Assembly (NCBI GenBank): GCA_035540955.1
Contig: DATLFP010000099.1
Span: 1-26,218 of the forward strand
Length of the DNA: 26,218 nt
DNA from: DATLFP01 sp035540955
GTDB lineage: Bacteria > Actinomycetota > Acidimicrobiia > Acidimicrobiales > CADCSY01
Direction: 5' to 3'
Shown here piece after piece: positions 8,245 to 16,602 of the stretch (the first letter of the stretch is position 1; each line of letters begins with the position of its first letter). The notes beneath the pieces are model-generated. The model saw only the letters and a list, made by a program, of their open reading frames with translations. It had not been told where the DNA came from and did no database searches. The translations under genes and the position numbers were made by a program.

Positions 8245-9602
8245 TCGCCGTCGTCCTCACGGACGAGCGACGGCGGGCCCGCGGAGGAGCGCCCAGCGTC
8301 GGCCTGCGTGGCCGGGGAACGCAGAGTGATTGCACGCATGCGCCTGGCGATCTCCACTTCGTTGCCGTGCGGGGAGGGCTCGTAGTACGTGCGGCCGGCG
8401 ACCGCGGCCGGGCGGTACTGCTGGTCGACCCAGCCCCGCGGGTCGTCGTGAGGATACTCGTAGCCCTTCCCGTGCCCGAGCGCCGCCGCCCCGCCGTAGT
8501 GGGCGTCCCGCAGGTGGGCCGGCACCTCGCCGGCTTGCAGCTCGCGCACGTCGCTCCGGGCCTGCCAGATGGCGAGGGCCGACCGGTTCGACTTCGGCGC
8601 CGTCGCCAGGTGCACCACGGCCTGGGCCAGGTTGAGCTGCGCCTCGGGGAGCCCCACGAGCTCCACGGCATGGGCGGCGGCCGTGGCCACGACGAGCGCC
8701 ATCGGGTCGGCCATGCCCACGTCCTCGGAGGCGAGGATGACGAGGCGGCGAGCGATGAAGCGGGCGTCCTCGCCGGCCTCGAGCATGCGGGCGAGCCAGT
8801 AGAGCCCGGCATCGGGGTCGCTGCCCCGGATCGACTTGATGAACGCCGAGATCACGTCGTAGTGCTCGTCGACGCCGTAGCGGAGAGCGCGGGCGTCGAG
8901 CGCCGTCTCCGCGACCGCGAGCGTCACGTGGCGGCCCGGACCGGCGAGGGCGACGGCGACCTCCAGCGCGGTGAGGCTGGCGCGGCCGTCGCCCTGGGCG
9001 CGGTCGGCGAGATGGGCCAGGGCGTCGTCGTCGGCGGTGGCGCCCTCGACCTCGAGGCCCCGCCCGAGCAGCCGCACCACCGCGTCGGTGTCGAGAGGGT
9101 GGAGGCGGAAGAGCGTGCTGCGGGAGAGCAGCGGCGCGTTCACCTCGAAGTACGGGTTCTCGGTGGTGGCGCCGATGAGCGTGATCGTCCCGTCCTCGAC
9201 GCCGGGGAGGAGCGCGTCCTGCTGGGCTTTGTTGAACCGGTGGACCTCGTCGAGGAACAGGATCGTGCCCTGGCCGTGCTGGCCGAGGCGGTCGGTGGCC
9301 CGGGCGATCACCTCCCGGACGTCCTTGACCCCAGCCGTCACCGCGCTGAGCGACTCGAACGCCCGCGCCGTCGTGTTGGCGATCACCCGGGCCAGTGTCG
9401 TCTTGCCGGTGCCGGGCGGTCCCCAGAGGATCACGCTCGACAGCCGGTCGGCCTCGATCAGCTCGCGGAGGGGGCGGCCCGGTGCCAGCAGGTGCTCCTG
9501 GCCGACGACGTCGTCGATCCGCAACGGTCGCAGCCGCGCCGCGAGCGGTGCCGTCGTGGCCAGGCGCTCCCGAGCGGCTTCGGCGAAGAGGTCGCCGGAC
9601 AG
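8241..9602 (-). CDS. rarA: Replication-associated recombination protein A (RarA/MgsA AAA+ ATPase), probable CTG start
   Basis: About 453 residues. The family N-terminal block PLAARLRP, Walker A GPPGTGKTT (61-69), Walker B ILFLDEVHRF (114-123), GATTENPYFEVN and the C-terminal domain (DVGMADPMAL, YEYPHDDPRGWV) identify RarA, which acts at stalled replication forks. The start is unusual: no ATG, GTG or TTG exists in frame between the aspS stop region and the conserved PLAARLRP block. I place it at CTG 9602, giving MSGDLFAEAARERLATTAPL, which resembles family N-termini. An AAGGA sequence lies nine bases upstream. CTG 9611, overlapping the aspS stop, is the other candidate. The domain call is secure, the start is not. 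Confidence 0.94.
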   Translation of the reverse strand: MSGDLFAEAARERLATTAPLAARLRPLRIDDVVGQEHLLAPGRPLRELIEADRLSSVILWGPPGTGKTTLARVIANTTARAFESLSAVTAGVKDVREVIARATDRLGQHGQGTILFLDEVHRFNKAQQDALLPGVEDGTITLIGATTENPYFEVNAPLLSRSTLFRLHPLDTDAVVRLLGRGLEVEGATADDDALAHLADRAQGDGRASLTALEVAVALAGPGRHVTLAVAETALDARALRYGVDEHYDVISAFIKSIRGSDPDAGLYWLARMLEAGEDARFIARRLVILASEDVGMADPMALVVATAAAHAVELVGLPEAQLNLAQAVVHLATAPKSNRSALAIWQARSDVRELQAGEVPAHLRDAHYGGAAALGHGKGYEYPHDDPRGWVDQQYRPAAVAGRTYYEPSPHGNEVEIARRMRAITLRSPATQADAGRSSAGPPSLVREDDGE

Positions 9603-9607
9603 GCCGC

Positions 9608-11341
9608 TCAGTCCTTCTTCGGCGGCGAAACCCGGATCCCGAGCTCGTCGAGATGGCCGGCGGCGATCGGCGTCGGCGCCGAGGTCATGGGGTCGAGGCC
9701 GCTCTGGGTCTTGGGGAAGGCGATGACCTCGCGGATGTTGTCCTCGCCGGCGAGGATCGCCACGAAGCGGTCCATGCCCACGGCGAAGCCGCCGTGGGGT
9801 GGGGCGCCGTAGCGGAAGGCGCCGAGGAGGAAGCCGAACTTCGCCTCGGCGTCTTCGTCGCTGATGCCCATGGCCTTGAAGACGCGCGACTGGATGTCGG
9901 CGCGGTGGATCCGGATCGATCCCGAACCGAGCTCCCAGCCGTTGAGCACGAGGTCGTAGGCCTGGCTGCGCACGCGCAGCGGGTCGGACTCGAGGAGGTC
10001 GAGATCCTCGGGGAACGGCATGGTGAACGGGTGATGGGCGGGTAGCGGGTTGCCGGCCTCGTCGGTTCCCTCGAACATCGGGAACTCGGTGATCCACACG
10101 TACCTGTAGGGGCCTTCGCTCACCGGCGGGCGGCCCAGGTCGGTCCGCAGCGTCCCCAGCACGCTGCGGACGACGTGCCGGTCGTCGGCGACCAGCAGGA
10201 GCAGGTCGCCGGGCTCGGCCTCGAGCGCGGCGCGCAGCTTCGCCTGCTCGTCGTCGGAGAGGAACTTCGCCACCGGCGAGTCGAGCCCGTCGGCGGTGAC
10301 CTTCAGCCACACCAGACCCTTGGCCCCGAGCGACTTGGCGCGGTCGGTCAGACCGTCGAGCTTGTTGCGCCCGAAGTCGTCGGCACGCCCCTCGACGCGC
10401 AGACCCTTGATGCACCCTGCTCCGGAGAACGCCTTGAACTCGGTGGCGGCGAAGACGTGGGTCAGCTCGACGAGCTCCATGCCGAACCGGAGGTCGGGCT
10501 TGTCGCTCCCGTAGCGCTCGGCGGCGTCGAGCCAGGTCATGCGCGGGATCGGATCGGGTCGCTCCCCCAGCGCAGCCTCGGCGGCGTCGAGCACCGCCTC
10601 GCCGATGAAGTCCATGACCTCGTCCTGCGTGGTGAACGACGCCTCGGCATCGAGCTGCATGAACTCCCACTGCCGGTCGGCGCGCAGGTCTTCGTCGCGC
10701 AGGCAGCGGGCGATCTGGTAGTAGCGACCCACGCCGCCCACCATCAGCAGCTGCTTGGCGATCTGCGGCGACTGTGGGAGTGAGTAGAAGCTGCCGTTCA
10801 TCTTCCGGCTGGGCACGACGAACTCGCGGGAGCCCTCCGGAGTGGGCACCCAGAGCAGCGGGGTCTCGATCTCGACGAAGCCCTGCCGGTCCATCGCCGC
10901 CCGCATGGCGCCGTTGACGGCGGCCCGGACCCGCAGGTTGCGCTGCATCCGCTCGCGGCGGAGATCGACGTAGCGGTACGTGAGGCGGACGTTCTCATCG
11001 GCGTCGACACGGTCGGTCACCGGGAACGGCGGCGGCTCGGCGGCGTTGAGGATCTCGACGGCGCAGTCACCGATCTCGACCTCGCCGGTGGACAGGTCGG
11101 GGTTCGTCGTACCCTCCGGCCGCGCCCGCACGGTGCCGGTCACCCGCACCACGAACTCGCTGCGGAGATCGGCGGCCCCGTCGACGACGCACTGCACGAT
11201 CCCGGTGTGATCACGCACGTCGACGAATGCCAGGTGCTCGCCGTGCTCGCGGCGGCGGGCCACCCAGCCACAGACGCTCACGGTCGAGCCGGCGTCCTCA
11301 GGACGCAGGTCGCCGCAGAGGTGGGTGTACATGGCCGTCAT
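9608..11341 (-). CDS. aspS: Aspartyl-tRNA synthetase (bacterial type, probably non-discriminating Asp/Asn)
   Basis: 577 residues; ATG 11341 overlaps the hisS stop as ATGA. An N-terminal OB-fold anticodon domain (to about 105) precedes the class II core: SQSPQIAKQLLM-like element near 190-200, motif 2 RCLRDEDLRADRQWEF at 213-228, the bacterial GAD insertion (near 300-420), and motif 3 GMDRFVAILAG near 525. In the OB-fold the loop reads RRREHGEH (His33), where discriminating enzymes such as E. coli have Leu (RRRDL) and known non-discriminating bacterial enzymes have His (RRRDH). This suggests it also makes Asp-tRNA-Asn for the GatCAB amidotransferase; that is inference from one residue. Adjacent to hisS, as in many bacteria. 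Confidence 0.97.
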   Translation of the reverse strand: MTAMYTHLCGDLRPEDAGSTVSVCGWVARRREHGEHLAFVDVRDHTGIVQCVVDGAADLRSEFVVRVTGTVRARPEGTTNPDLSTGEVEIGDCAVEILNAAEPPPFPVTDRVDADENVRLTYRYVDLRRERMQRNLRVRAAVNGAMRAAMDRQGFVEIETPLLWVPTPEGSREFVVPSRKMNGSFYSLPQSPQIAKQLLMVGGVGRYYQIARCLRDEDLRADRQWEFMQLDAEASFTTQDEVMDFIGEAVLDAAEAALGERPDPIPRMTWLDAAERYGSDKPDLRFGMELVELTHVFAATEFKAFSGAGCIKGLRVEGRADDFGRNKLDGLTDRAKSLGAKGLVWLKVTADGLDSPVAKFLSDDEQAKLRAALEAEPGDLLLLVADDRHVVRSVLGTLRTDLGRPPVSEGPYRYVWITEFPMFEGTDEAGNPLPAHHPFTMPFPEDLDLLESDPLRVRSQAYDLVLNGWELGSGSIRIHRADIQSRVFKAMGISDEDAEAKFGFLLGAFRYGAPPHGGFAVGMDRFVAILAGEDNIREVIAFPKTQSGLDPMTSAPTPIAAGHLDELGIRVSPPKKD

Positions 11342-12591
11342 CGCAGGGCCGCCAGGAGGTCGCCGCGGCCCACCCGCCGCTGCTCGGAGGTCGTGAGGTC
11401 CCTGAGGGTCACCTCGTCGGCGGCGGCCTCGTCCTCGCCGACGATCACGACGTGGGCGGCGCCCGACTTGTCGGCCAGCTTCATCTGGCTCTTCATGCTC
11501 CGGTTGGTGGTGCCGGTGCTGAAGGCGCGGTCGGCGCGGATGCCGGCCCGCCGCAGCTCCGCCGTGATGTCGCGAGCCGCGGCTCCGCCGGTGACGTCCA
11601 CGACGAAGACGTCGACGCGGTGCTCGGCGGGGGTGAAGACCCCCTCGCTGTCGGCGGCCAGGAGCACCCGCTCGACACCCATGCCGAAGCCGATGCCCGG
11701 CGTCGGCGGTCCGCCGAGCGCCTCGACGAGACCGTTGTACCGACCGCCCCCGCAGATCGTTGACTGCGCGGCCTCGATCTCGTTGTGCTGGAACTCGAAG
11801 GTCGTCCGCGTGTAGTAGTCGAGGCCGCGCACGAGCCGGGGCTCGATGGCAAAGTCGATGTCGAGCGCGCTCAGGCCCTCCTGCACGCGGTCGAAGTGGG
11901 CCTTGCAGGCCTCACAGAGGTGATCGGTGATCCGGGGCGCGTCCCTCGTGGCGTCGCGGCACCGCTTGCGCTTGCAGTCGAGCACCCGCATGGGGTTCTC
12001 CGCCGCCCGCTCCTGGTGCTCGTCGCACAGCTCGTCGCGCCGCGCGAGCACGTGCTCGAGGAGCGCCTGGTCGTAGTCGGGCCGGCACGCGCCGTCGCCG
12101 AGGGAGTTCACGAGCAGCGCGTAGCGGGTGAGGCCGATGCCGGCGATCACGTCGCTGGCGATGCTGATGACCTCGACGTCGACATCGGGATCGTCGGTGC
12201 CGAGCACCTCGATGCCGAGCTGGTGATGCTGGCGGTAGCGCCCGGCCTGGGGCCGCTCGTAGCGGAAGTTCGTGGCGAGGTACCACGCCTTCCACGGGAT
12301 CGGAGGGTGGTGCTGGACGAACGCCCGCACCACGCCGGCCGTTCCCTCGGGCCGCAGCGCGAGCTGGCGGCCGCCCCGATCCTCGAAGACGTACATCTCC
12401 TTGCGCACGACGTCGGTCTCCTCGCCCATGCGCTGGAAGACGGCCAGGTCCTCGAACATGGGGCCGATCACGAGGCCGTAGCCGCCGGCGTTGGCGGCAC
12501 CGGCGAACCGGTTCACGAGGTCCTGCCAGCGGGCGGACTCAGGGGCGAGGATGTCCCTGACGCCTGTCGGCGCCTTCAACGGCTCGGCCAC
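11338..12591 (-). CDS. hisS: Histidyl-tRNA synthetase
   Basis: 417 residues, GTG start. Class II HisRS signatures are PTGVRDILAPE at the N-terminus, the LRPEGTAGVVRAF histidine-binding block near 79-91, RYERPQAGRYRQHHQLGIEVLG near 112-133, GLDYYTRTTFEF and the GGGRYNGLVEALGG / GIGFGMGVERVLL motif 3 region. An anticodon-binding domain ends the protein. The insertion domain carries four cysteines (DCKRKRC and CEAC, about 205-234), a pattern suggesting a structural zinc. No Shine-Dalgarno sequence precedes the GTG, and a TAGCCT hexamer ends six bases upstream, so translation may be leaderless. Confidence 0.97.
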   Translation of the reverse strand: MAEPLKAPTGVRDILAPESARWQDLVNRFAGAANAGGYGLVIGPMFEDLAVFQRMGEETDVVRKEMYVFEDRGGRQLALRPEGTAGVVRAFVQHHPPIPWKAWYLATNFRYERPQAGRYRQHHQLGIEVLGTDDPDVDVEVISIASDVIAGIGLTRYALLVNSLGDGACRPDYDQALLEHVLARRDELCDEHQERAAENPMRVLDCKRKRCRDATRDAPRITDHLCEACKAHFDRVQEGLSALDIDFAIEPRLVRGLDYYTRTTFEFQHNEIEAAQSTICGGGRYNGLVEALGGPPTPGIGFGMGVERVLLAADSEGVFTPAEHRVDVFVVDVTGGAAARDITAELRRAGIRADRAFSTGTTNRSMKSQMKLADKSGAAHVVIVGEDEAAADEVTLRDLTTSEQRRVGRGDLLAALR

Positions 12592-12597
12592 CGCCGC

Positions 12598-12603
12598 AGG
12601 CTA
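12598..12603 (-). promoter_or_regulatory. Possible -10 element for leaderless hisS-aspS transcription
   Basis: Read on the minus strand this is TAGCCT, followed by six bases (GCGGCG) and the hisS GTG. A -10 hexamer at this distance would place the transcript start on the first base of the start codon, as in leaderless actinobacterial mRNAs. No convincing -35 is visible and no ribosome-binding site precedes the gene. Confidence 0.3.
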
Positions 12604-12656
12604 CCGGCGGGCCCCGACCTCCCCGAACCCCGTTTCACCCCGCCGCCGGCCTGTCT

Positions 12657-12695
12657 TGTGGCACTTCCTTTCGCCTGGCGAAAGGAAGTGCCACA
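12657..12695. repeat. Perfect palindrome with 19-bp arms (rel 3' end, upstream of hisS)
   Basis: The left arm TGTGGCACTTCCTTTCGCC (12657-12675) is repeated in exact reverse complement at 12677-12695 with a single T between. It lies 21 bases beyond the rel stop and about 65 bases before the hisS start, both on the minus strand. On RNA it would form a very stable hairpin. Neither side carries a U-tract (AAGACAGG follows on the rel transcript), so it is not a classical intrinsic terminator, though a U-less actinobacterial terminator is possible. It is visibly poorer in GC than its surroundings, which suggests a dispersed palindromic repeat or a selected structure. Confidence 0.85.
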
Positions 12696-12716
12696 TGTCG
12701 CGGCTCGAGCGTGTCG

Positions 12717-14927
12717 CTAGGTGTCGCCGCCGGCGCCGGGGAGCACCCGGTAGGCGTCGTAGACGGAGTCGACCTGGCGGAGGGAGGCGAGGAGGGAGTC
12801 GAGGTGGCCGGGGTCGGCGAGCTCGAAGTCGAAGCGCATCCGCGACATGCGATCGGCGGCGACCGAGCTCTGCGAGCTCACCACCGACACGTGGTGGTCG
12901 CCGAGGACGGCGGCGACGTCGCGCAGGAGGCGAGCCCGGTCGAGCGCCCGGACCTCGATGGACACCACGTAGGTGTCCATCCCGTGGTCGCGATCCCACT
13001 CGACGTCGATGAGCCGGCCGCCCTGGTCCGACGACAGCGAGACGGCGTTCGCACAGTCGGTGCGATGCACCGAGACCCCCCGGCCGCGGGTGACGAAGCC
13101 CATGATGTCGTCGCCCGGCACCGGCGTGCAGCAGCGCGACAACCGGACCATCACGTCGTCGAGCCCCTCCACGTGCACGCCACCGGTCGGCTTGCGGCGG
13201 CGGTGCGGCGAGCGGACGGTGACCGGCAACCGCTCCTCGCCCTGCCCGTCGCGCAGCTCCCGGGCCAGCCGTTGGGCCACCGACTTGCCCGACACGTGGT
13301 TCTCGCCGATGGCGATGAGCAGGGCGTCGGCGTCGGTGTAGGACAGCTGCGCGGCGATGTCGCTGATGGCCGGCCCGCTCATGATCTTCTGGACCGGCAG
13401 GCCCTCCCGGCGGACGGCACGCGCCAGCTCGTCCTTGCCCGACTCGAGCGCATCCTCGCGGCGCTCCCGCGAGAACCACTGGCGGATCTTGTTGCGAGCC
13501 CGGGGGGTGACGGCGATCCCGAGCCAGTCGCGCGACGGCCCGTGCTCGACCTTCGACGTGAAGATCTCGACCGTGTCGCCCGAGTGCAGCTTGGAGTCGA
13601 GTGGCTGGAGCCGACCGTTCACCCGGGCGCCGATGCAGGCGTGGCCGACCTCGGTGTGGATCGCGTACGCGAAATCGATCGGCGACGCCCCCGCCGGGAG
13701 GGTCACGACCTTGCCCTTCGGCGTGAACACGAAGACCTCGTCCTGCTCGAGATCGAGCTTGAGGGACTCCATGAACTCGGCGGGATCGGCGGTCTCGGAC
13801 TGCCAGTCGACGATGCGCGACAGCCACTGGATGTCGTTCGGCGAGAGGTCGTCCTTGTAGGCCCAGTGGGCGGCGATGCCGAACTCGGCTCGGTGGTGCA
13901 TCTCGCGGGTGCGGATCTGCACCTCGAGCGCCTTGCCCTGGGGCGCGACCACGGTCGTGTGCAGCGACTGGTACAGGTTGAACTTCGGCATCGCGATGTA
14001 GTCCTTGATGCGTCCCTGCACCGGCTTCCACATCGCGTGGATCGAACCGAGGGCGGCGTAGCAGTCCTCGACGCGGTCGACGAGCACCCGGATGGCGACC
14101 AGGTCGAAGATCTCGTCGAAGTCCTTGCCCTTGACGACCATCTTCTCGTAGATCGACCACAGGTGCTTGGGCCGGCCCGACACCTCGCCGTTGATCTTGA
14201 GCTCTGTGAGCCGCTCCCGCACCGCCTGCAGCACCTGCTCGAGGTAGAGGTCGCGCTCGGGCGAGCGGGTCGAGACCATCTGCTCGATCTCGGCGTACTG
14301 CTTCGGGTGGAGGGCGGCGAAGGCGAGATCCTCGAGCTGCTGCTTGATCTCCTGCATCCCGAGCCGGTGGGCCAACGGCGCGTAGATGTCGAGGGTCTCC
14401 TGCGCGGTTCGGGCCTGCTTCCACGTGGGCATCGCGGCAATGGTCCGCATGTTGTGGAGCCGGTCGGCGAGCTTGATGATGAGGACCCGGAGGTCCTTCG
14501 CCATCGCAACGAGCATCTTGCGCATCGACGCCGCCTGCTGCGCCTCGCGGGAGTCGAAGGAGATGCGGTCGAGCTTGGTCACACCGTCGACGATCGACGC
14601 CACCTCGGCACCGAAGGTCGAGGTGATCTCCTCGATCGAGACGGCGGTGTCCTCGACGGCGTCGTGCAGCAGCGCGGCGGCGATCGAGACGTCGTCGAGG
14701 CCGAGCTCGGCGACGATGGTGGCGACCGCCAGCGGGTGCTCGACGTAGGGCTCGCCCGAGTTGCGGATCTGCCCGGCGTGGGCGTTGGCGGCGGTGGCGT
14801 AGGCCCGGGAGATCATGGCCGTCGCACCCTTGGGGTGCCGGGCGCGGTAGACGGCGAGGAGCGGCGCAACCTCCTCCGCCGGTGGTGGCGTGCGCCGCCA
14901 CGGGAGGACGCGGTCGACGGTGGCCAC
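12717..14927 (-). CDS. rel: Bifunctional (p)ppGpp synthetase/hydrolase (Rel/RSH)
   Basis: 736 residues, GTG start directly abutting the apt stop. The HD hydrolase domain is intact (H50, H64, HDAVED at 88-93, D154 in KLADRLHNMRT), so it should degrade (p)ppGpp. The synthetase domain is also intact (WSIYEKMVVKGKDFDEIFDL near 257-276, GRIKDYIAMPKFNLYQSLHT near 305-324, LEVQIRT near 334-340). A TGS domain (about 396-457, VFTPKGKVVTLPAG), a zinc-finger-like region with RLSRCCTPVPGDDIMGFVTRG and a C-terminal ACT domain follow. This is the single long RSH expected in actinobacteria, controlling the stringent response on ribosomes. It closes the yajC-secDF-apt transcript, the usual actinobacterial arrangement. 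Confidence 0.97.
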   Translation of the reverse strand: MATVDRVLPWRRTPPPAEEVAPLLAVYRARHPKGATAMISRAYATAANAHAGQIRNSGEPYVEHPLAVATIVAELGLDDVSIAAALLHDAVEDTAVSIEEITSTFGAEVASIVDGVTKLDRISFDSREAQQAASMRKMLVAMAKDLRVLIIKLADRLHNMRTIAAMPTWKQARTAQETLDIYAPLAHRLGMQEIKQQLEDLAFAALHPKQYAEIEQMVSTRSPERDLYLEQVLQAVRERLTELKINGEVSGRPKHLWSIYEKMVVKGKDFDEIFDLVAIRVLVDRVEDCYAALGSIHAMWKPVQGRIKDYIAMPKFNLYQSLHTTVVAPQGKALEVQIRTREMHHRAEFGIAAHWAYKDDLSPNDIQWLSRIVDWQSETADPAEFMESLKLDLEQDEVFVFTPKGKVVTLPAGASPIDFAYAIHTEVGHACIGARVNGRLQPLDSKLHSGDTVEIFTSKVEHGPSRDWLGIAVTPRARNKIRQWFSRERREDALESGKDELARAVRREGLPVQKIMSGPAISDIAAQLSYTDADALLIAIGENHVSGKSVAQRLARELRDGQGEERLPVTVRSPHRRRKPTGGVHVEGLDDVMVRLSRCCTPVPGDDIMGFVTRGRGVSVHRTDCANAVSLSSDQGGRLIDVEWDRDHGMDTYVVSIEVRALDRARLLRDVAAVLGDHHVSVVSSQSSVAADRMSRMRFDFELADPGHLDSLLASLRQVDSVYDAYRVLPGAGGDT

Positions 14928-15485
14928 CTAGTACTCGATCAGGGAGACGAGGGCCCCGCCGCCTCGCCCGCTCAGGGGACCGTCGGCTCCCAGCAGCTTC
15001 GCTCGGCCGCCGAGGAACGAGAGCTCGATCAGGAACCCGAGGCCCACGACCTCCGCCCCCAACCGCTCGGCCAGCCGGACCGTCGCCGCCGCGGTCCCTC
15101 CGGTGGCGAGCACGTCGTCGATGATGAGCACGCGCTCGCCGGGCCGGACCGCGTCGACGTGGATCTCGAGCAAGTCGGTCCCGTACTCGAGGGCGTACTC
15201 GACCTGCTCCACCTGCCAGGGCAGCTTGCCGGCTTTGCGGACGGGCGTGAACCCGGCGCCGAACCGGTAGGCCACGGGCGCGGCGACGATGAACCCCCGG
15301 GCCTCGATGCCGAGCACCCGATCGATGTGCTCGCCGTCCCACGTGCCGGCGAGGGCGTCGATGCAGGAGCTGAACGCCGTGTGGTCCGCGAGGAGGGGCG
15401 TGATGTCCTTGAAGGTGACGCCCGGCCGCGGGAAGTCCGGGATGTCCCGGACCAGGGCGGTGAGATCAGCCGGGGTGGTCGTCAC
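14928..15485 (-). CDS. apt: Adenine phosphoribosyltransferase
   Basis: 185 residues, GTG start ten bases after the secF stop. Family marks are the N-terminal IPDFPRPGVTFKDITPLL, GIEARGFIVAAPVAY near 59-73, RKAGKLPWQV near 83-92, and the PRPP-binding loop VLIIDDVLATGGT at 119-131. The enzyme converts adenine plus PRPP to AMP. Placement between secF and rel is conserved in actinobacteria; the stop abuts the rel GTG. Length is normal (170-185). Confidence 0.97.
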   Translation of the reverse strand: MTTTPADLTALVRDIPDFPRPGVTFKDITPLLADHTAFSSCIDALAGTWDGEHIDRVLGIEARGFIVAAPVAYRFGAGFTPVRKAGKLPWQVEQVEYALEYGTDLLEIHVDAVRPGERVLIIDDVLATGGTAAATVRLAERLGAEVVGLGFLIELSFLGGRAKLLGADGPLSGRGGGALVSLIEY

Positions 15486-15495
15486 CCCGCCAACG

Positions 15496-16602
15496 CTACT
15501 TCCGGCGCCCCTGCTTCTTGCGGCCCCTCGCCTGGATGGGCGGGGGCGCGCTCGGGGGCGGTGCCGGGCCGCGATCCGGGGGCGCGGCGGACACGGCGGA
15601 GGGGGTCTCCACGGCGGCGGTCACCGGCGGCGCGGCCCGGCGGTCGAGGCGCTCGACGCGCTCCCGCATCTGCCGCCACCGCTCCTCCCGCTCCTTCAGC
15701 AGCGCCAGCGCCGGCGACGCGATGAAGATCGACGAGTAGGCGCCGGCCGCCAGGCCGATGAAGAGCGCGAGGGAGAAGTCCTGCAGCGTTGTCGCCCCCA
15801 TGACGAGGGAGCCCAGCACCAGGAGCGAGAGGATCGGGAGGAGGGCGGTGATCGACGTGTTGAGGGTCCGCATCAGGACCTCGTTCATGGAGTCGTTCAC
15901 CATCCGGCTGTAGGTCCGGCCTCCTGCGATCGCGAGGGCCTTCGCGTTCTCGTCGATGCGGTCGAACACGACGATGCCGTCGTAGATCGAGAACCCGAGG
16001 ATGGTGAGGATCGCGACCACGGTCGCCGGCGTGACCTCGAAGGAGAAGATGCTGTAGAGGCCCACGGTGACGAGCACGTCGTGGGCGAGGGCGAGGACGG
16101 TCGCCGCCGCCATCTTCCACTCGAAGCGCAGCGTGATGTAGAGGGTGACGAGCAGCAGGAAGATGATCAGCGCTCGTTGCGCCTTGCTGGAGATCTCGTC
16201 GCCCCACGACTCGGAGACCGACTGCACCGTGACCTCGTCGAGGGCGACCCCGGCCTCGGCGGCGATCACCTCCGAGATGCTGGCGACATCGGTGTCGTCC
16301 TCGACCTGGGCGCGGATGCGGAGCCGTTCGCTGTCCCCGGTACCGACCGTCTGCACCGTGGCGCTCAGCCCCTCGCCTTCGACCACACCGCGCATCGACG
16401 CCACATCGGAGTCGCCGACCGGGACCTGCCAGGAGACCCCACCCTCGAACTCGATGCCGAGGTTGAGCCCCCGCGTGGTGAGCGAGCCGACCCCGACGAG
16501 GATGAGCAGGCCCGAGAGCGCGAACCACAGCTTCCACCGGCCGATGAACTCGACGTTGGTCTCGCCGTTGTAGAGCTTGTGCCAGATCGAAGGGGTGCTC
16601 AC
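15496..16602 (-). CDS. secF: Protein translocase subunit SecF
   Basis: 368 residues; GTG 16602 overlaps the secD stop as GTGA. TM1 spans about 25-42, followed by LGIEFEGGVSWQV, the SecF version of the SecDF signature, a periplasmic domain to about 140, and five further membrane segments (about 143-315) including FSIYDGIVVFDRIDENAK and NTSITALLPILSLLVLGS. A cytoplasmic tail of about 55 residues ends in a Pro/Ala stretch and a basic KKQGRRK terminus. SecDF uses proton motive force to help pull preproteins through SecYEG. Confidence 0.96.
   Translation of the reverse strand: MSTPSIWHKLYNGETNVEFIGRWKLWFALSGLLILVGVGSLTTRGLNLGIEFEGGVSWQVPVGDSDVASMRGVVEGEGLSATVQTVGTGDSERLRIRAQVEDDTDVASISEVIAAEAGVALDEVTVQSVSESWGDEISSKAQRALIIFLLLVTLYITLRFEWKMAAATVLALAHDVLVTVGLYSIFSFEVTPATVVAILTILGFSIYDGIVVFDRIDENAKALAIAGGRTYSRMVNDSMNEVLMRTLNTSITALLPILSLLVLGSLVMGATTLQDFSLALFIGLAAGAYSSIFIASPALALLKEREERWRQMRERVERLDRRAAPPVTAAVETPSAVSAAPPDRGPAPPPSAPPPIQARGRKKQGRRK

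Noticed and set aside
12711..15725. Very long plus-strand open frame of about 1,000 codons opposite rel, apt and secF
   Set aside because: It is antisense to three well-identified genes, has His/Asp/Arg/Val-rich composition typical of GC-rich antisense frames, and shows no family motif.
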